Assembly (NCBI GenBank): GCA_018968885.1
Contig: JAGWZK010000001.1
Span: 124,001-188,000, forward strand
From: Planctomycetota bacterium
GTDB lineage: Bacteria; Planctomycetota; Phycisphaerae; Phycisphaerales; UBA1924
DNA: 64,000 bases
Direction of reading: 5' to 3'
The number at the start of each line of letters is the position of its first letter. Positions within the stretch are counted from its first letter, which is position 1. The notes under the pieces were generated by a model. That model made no database searches. It worked only from the letters and a program-made list of their open reading frames with translations, and was not told where the DNA came from. Position numbers and translations under genes: made by a program. Positions 61,583-64,000 of this stretch are shown here, one piece after another.

Positions 61583-62224
61583 ATGTCCAACGACCTTTCC
61601 ATTCACACCCACGTCTTTGAGCCCGGCAACACGGGCCGCACACTTCTCCTCTTGCACGGCACCGGTGGCGATGAGCATGACCTGCTGCCCCTGGGACGCA
61701 AGTTCGCTCCGGGCGCGGCACTGCTTTCCCCACGCGGCAACGTGCTCGAAAACGGCATGCCGCGATTCTTCAAACGCTACGCCGAAGGTGTATTTGATCT
61801 GGAAGATGTGGCCTTTCGTGCTGGCGAGCTGGCGAAATGGCTGCGTGCCGCGATCGCTCACTATGGCATTGATGCCAGGAAGCTGACCGCCGTCGGATAC
61901 TCCAACGGTGCCAATATCGCGGCGGCGATGATGCTGCGGGAGCCAGATGTCGTCAAAGACGCCATCCTCCTGCGAGGCATGGTGAAGGTTGAGGCACCGG
62001 CACCGGGTGCGGCTTCCACGATACCCGCTCAGGTTCTGATGCTCAGTGGCGAGAATGACCCCATCATTCCTCTCGCCAACGCACGGCGACTGAGCACGCT
62101 CTTTGCGCAGCGGGGTGACCGTGTGCAGCATGACGTGTTACCAACAGGACATCAGTTGACACCTCAGGATCTCGCTCTTGCCACATCGTGGTTGCAGGGT
62201 GATCAGCGCCGTACGGTGTGGTAG
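61583..62224 (+). CDS. Carboxylesterase/phospholipase-type alpha/beta hydrolase (MhqD-like)
   Basis: 213 residues. HGTGGDEHDLLPLG near the N-terminus, the nucleophile elbow GYSNGAN (about residues 112-118), Asp in GENDPIIPL and His in LPTGHQLT form the catalytic set. It is linked in an apparent operon with the dioxygenase and an MFS transporter. Confidence 0.88.
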   Translation: MSNDLSIHTHVFEPGNTGRTLLLLHGTGGDEHDLLPLGRKFAPGAALLSPRGNVLENGMPRFFKRYAEGVFDLEDVAFRAGELAKWLRAAIAHYGIDARKLTAVGYSNGANIAAAMMLREPDVVKDAILLRGMVKVEAPAPGAASTIPAQVLMLSGENDPIIPLANARRLSTLFAQRGDRVQHDVLPTGHQLTPQDLALATSWLQGDQRRTVW

Positions 62225-62238
62225 GAGAAACACGCGGC

Positions 62239-63957
62239 GTGAGTGAACCTGAAGGCACAACTTCAACACAGACCCATCGCCCCGGCGCGCTGGCTCCGCT
62301 GGCGCGACCGGTCTTTCGCTGGCTTTGGATCGCGGCACTGGCCTCCAACATCGGCACGTGGGCCAATGAAGTTGGTGTTGGCTGGGAAATGACCACCCTG
62401 ACCAAAGAGATGTCGGCGGGGCGGGCGTCGATGCTGGTCGCGTTGATTCAGGTGGCAGCGAGCTTGCCATCGTTCCTGTTGGCGATGCCTGCGGGGGCGT
62501 TGGCGGATGTGCTGGACCGCCGCCGCATGATGATCTTCTGGCAGGTCTTCGCGCTTGGCGGCGCGGCGTTTCTGGCGATCACCACGTTTGCTGGCATTGC
62601 ATCACCCGTGACACTGATCATGGGAACAGCATTGCTCGGCATCGGTGCAGCGATGACCAATCCTGCGTATCAGACCGCGATGGCGGATCTGGTGCCCCGC
62701 GAAGAGCTGCCCAGCGCATCGGCCCTGAACTCGGTTTCGCTGAATCTTTCGCGTGCCACTGGCCCAGCCCTTGGCGGCTTGGTTGTGGCTGCGGTGGGGG
62801 CCTGGGCTGTCTTTGCCCTCAATGCTCTGAGCTTTGTGGGGTTCATCGTGGTGCTGTGGTGGTGGCGCATGCAACCTCGGGCCAGCAGCGCGCCGACGGA
62901 ACGATTTCTTGGCGCTTTGAAGGCGGGTGTGCGATATGTGCGCTACTCGCACCCGGCCCACGCCGTGCTGGTGCGCACCGCGAGTTACGTGCTTCCGGCC
63001 AGTGCACTGTGGGCGTTGATGCCCCTGCTGGCCAGAAACGAATTGGGAATGACTGCCAAGGGGTACGGAGTGCTTCTTGGTGCTCTGGGCGCAGGAGCGG
63101 TGACAGGCGCTGCTGTGCTGCCACGCATCCGCCGTGTGATCAATGAGGGTCGCATCAAACTCGTGGCCGTGTTGATCTACGCACTGGCGATGGCGATGCT
63201 GGGTGCGCTGGCCACGTTGGTGGACTCTGCCGCGACATGGCGTGTTCCTGCGGCGATCGGTGTCATGTTCTTTGCCGGCTGCTGCTGGCTCACCATGGTC
63301 ACTCTTGTGAATGTTGCGGCGCAGACCAGCAGCCCCGGTTGGGTACGAGCCCGCGTCTTTGCCTGCTATCTCACTGTTCACTTTGGAGCGTTGACAGCAG
63401 GATCACTGGTGTGGGGACAGGTGGCCGCCTTGTGGAATGTGCCGATCGCACTCTGGGTGGCAGCAGGCGCGATGGCGTTAGGCGCTGCGACCATGACCCG
63501 CTGGCCCCTGCCGCAGGTTCGCGCTGACGACTTTGGCCGCAGTGATCACTGGTTGCCGCCGAGTGTTTCTGGCCAGATCGATCCGGAGGCCGGTCCGGTG
63601 GTGATCACGGTGGAGTATCGCGTGATTCCCGCTCGCGCGGCGGAGTTCCGTCAGGCCATGGATGCCGTCGCCCAGACCCGCTATCGCGATGGGGCGGTGA
63701 CGTGGTTGCTCACCCAGGACACTGAAGATCAACACAAGTGGCTGGAGGTCTTCATTTGTGAGACCTGGGGCGAGCACCTTCGCCAGCATGATCGCGTCAC
63801 AGTCGCAGATCGGGAAATTCAGCAGTTTGCTCACAGCTTCCACACCGGGTCGGAACGCCCCAAGGTGGGCCACTTTGTTGCGCCACTTGCGCCGGGTGCC
63901 GCCGCGACAGCTTTGGAGAGTGCCCCATCGTCGGCAGTGAACCGGCAGACGGTGTAG
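62239..63957 (+). CDS. MFS transporter (MFS_3/EntS type) with C-terminal ABM-like domain
   Basis: 572 residues from the GTG at 62239 (AGGAG 11 nt upstream); a GTG at 62218 overlaps the esterase stop. Twelve helices cover about 25-410, with PAGALADVLDRRRMM after helix 2 and GWVRARVFACYLTV later. The last 110 residues (VVITVEYRVIPARAAEFRQAMDAVAQT) fold like dimeric alpha/beta-barrel monooxygenases, a domain also seen in other MFS_3 proteins. It may export a quinone or aromatic product. The 14-nt gap suggests co-transcription. Confidence 0.85.
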   Translation: MSEPEGTTSTQTHRPGALAPLARPVFRWLWIAALASNIGTWANEVGVGWEMTTLTKEMSAGRASMLVALIQVAASLPSFLLAMPAGALADVLDRRRMMIFWQVFALGGAAFLAITTFAGIASPVTLIMGTALLGIGAAMTNPAYQTAMADLVPREELPSASALNSVSLNLSRATGPALGGLVVAAVGAWAVFALNALSFVGFIVVLWWWRMQPRASSAPTERFLGALKAGVRYVRYSHPAHAVLVRTASYVLPASALWALMPLLARNELGMTAKGYGVLLGALGAGAVTGAAVLPRIRRVINEGRIKLVAVLIYALAMAMLGALATLVDSAATWRVPAAIGVMFFAGCCWLTMVTLVNVAAQTSSPGWVRARVFACYLTVHFGALTAGSLVWGQVAALWNVPIALWVAAGAMALGAATMTRWPLPQVRADDFGRSDHWLPPSVSGQIDPEAGPVVITVEYRVIPARAAEFRQAMDAVAQTRYRDGAVTWLLTQDTEDQHKWLEVFICETWGEHLRQHDRVTVADREIQQFAHSFHTGSERPKVGHFVAPLAPGAAATALESAPSSAVNRQTV

Positions 63958-63970
63958 GCGTGCTGCGGAG

Positions 63971-63976
63971 TACACT
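63971..63976 (+). promoter_or_regulatory. TACACT -10 box before the last gene
   Basis: GGAGTACACTGGGCCG precedes an ATG (63983) with a 6-nt gap, the leaderless spacing. Confidence 0.45.
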
Positions 63977-63982
63977 GGGCCG

Positions 63983-64000
63983 ATGAATCAGCAGCATGCA
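63983..64000 (+). CDS. Start of a further gene, cut by the window edge
   Basis: Only MNQQHA is visible. The supporting evidence is the TACACT box and the ATG. No function can be assigned. Confidence 0.35.

Overview
The window reads as chromosomal DNA of a Gram-negative, high-GC planctomycete, most likely of the class Phycisphaerae. Evidence: outer-membrane genes (bamA, ompH/skp, lpxD) sit beside a peptidoglycan set with a meso-DAP type MurE. Secreted proteins end in a dockerin-like DFFDYLDF repeat or in a PTPSG...RRRR sorting tail. Small two-cysteine-pair zinc-ribbon membrane proteins recur. This lineage call is inference from protein features, not a database result.

Layout. 1-7.2 kb (minus strand): lpxD (partial), ompH, bamA, uvrB, an SDR enzyme. 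7.25-18.7 kb (plus): tRNA-CAU, a GH95 fucosidase, an NTF2-like protein without a clear start codon, gcvH, a LolD/MacB-type ABC exporter pair, two small membrane proteins, uvrA. A 14-bp tandem repeat array separates uvrA from the convergent nuoG. 18.8-24.1 kb: nuoG, a vWA protein and parB (minus), then four parS sites within 1 kb, two of them inside an orphan histidine kinase gene and one touching its start codon. 24.2-31.5 kb (plus): queA, murE, murF, mraY, a secreted M20 amidohydrolase. 31.6-35.1 kb (minus): tRNA-Thr, tuf, rpmG, tRNA-Trp, secE, nusG. 35.3-42.8 kb: secreted proteins, including a subtilisin-like gene broken by one in-frame TAA, and a sulfotransferase. 42.8-48.1 kb: RNA-repair locus, with rtcR divergent from Ro60/TROVE, a structured non-coding region and rtcB. 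48.2-53.4 kb: a frameshifted zinc-ribbon gene and a CsgG-like / COG3014-like / YcfL / LpoB lipoprotein operon. 53.4-64 kb: deoxyhypusine synthase-like gene, a lipoprotein, a tiny cysteine-rich protein, a cysteine synthase, a rhodanese, an AbgT transporter, and a glyoxalase-dioxygenase / esterase / MFS operon.

The most interesting system is the RNA-repair locus. A RtcR activator faces a -24/-12 (sigma-54) promoter that drives Ro60 and RtcB. The 327-nt gap between Ro60 and RtcB holds a 21-bp imperfect helix next to a GGTCCGAATG motif like the Ro-binding stem of vertebrate Y RNAs. A tRNA-mimicking block follows (T-arm, GNRA-capped hairpins). This looks like an undescribed instance of a bacterial Y RNA (YrlA-like) locus.

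A second theme is chromosome organisation. The plus strand is C-rich in plus-strand genes near 7-10 kb but G-rich in plus-strand genes near 25-31 kb, and the parB/parS cluster lies between. A replication origin near 19-24 kb is therefore possible. A third theme is promoters: a TACACT/TACAAT-like -10 box repeatedly lies 5-9 nt before a start codon, as expected for leaderless mRNAs.
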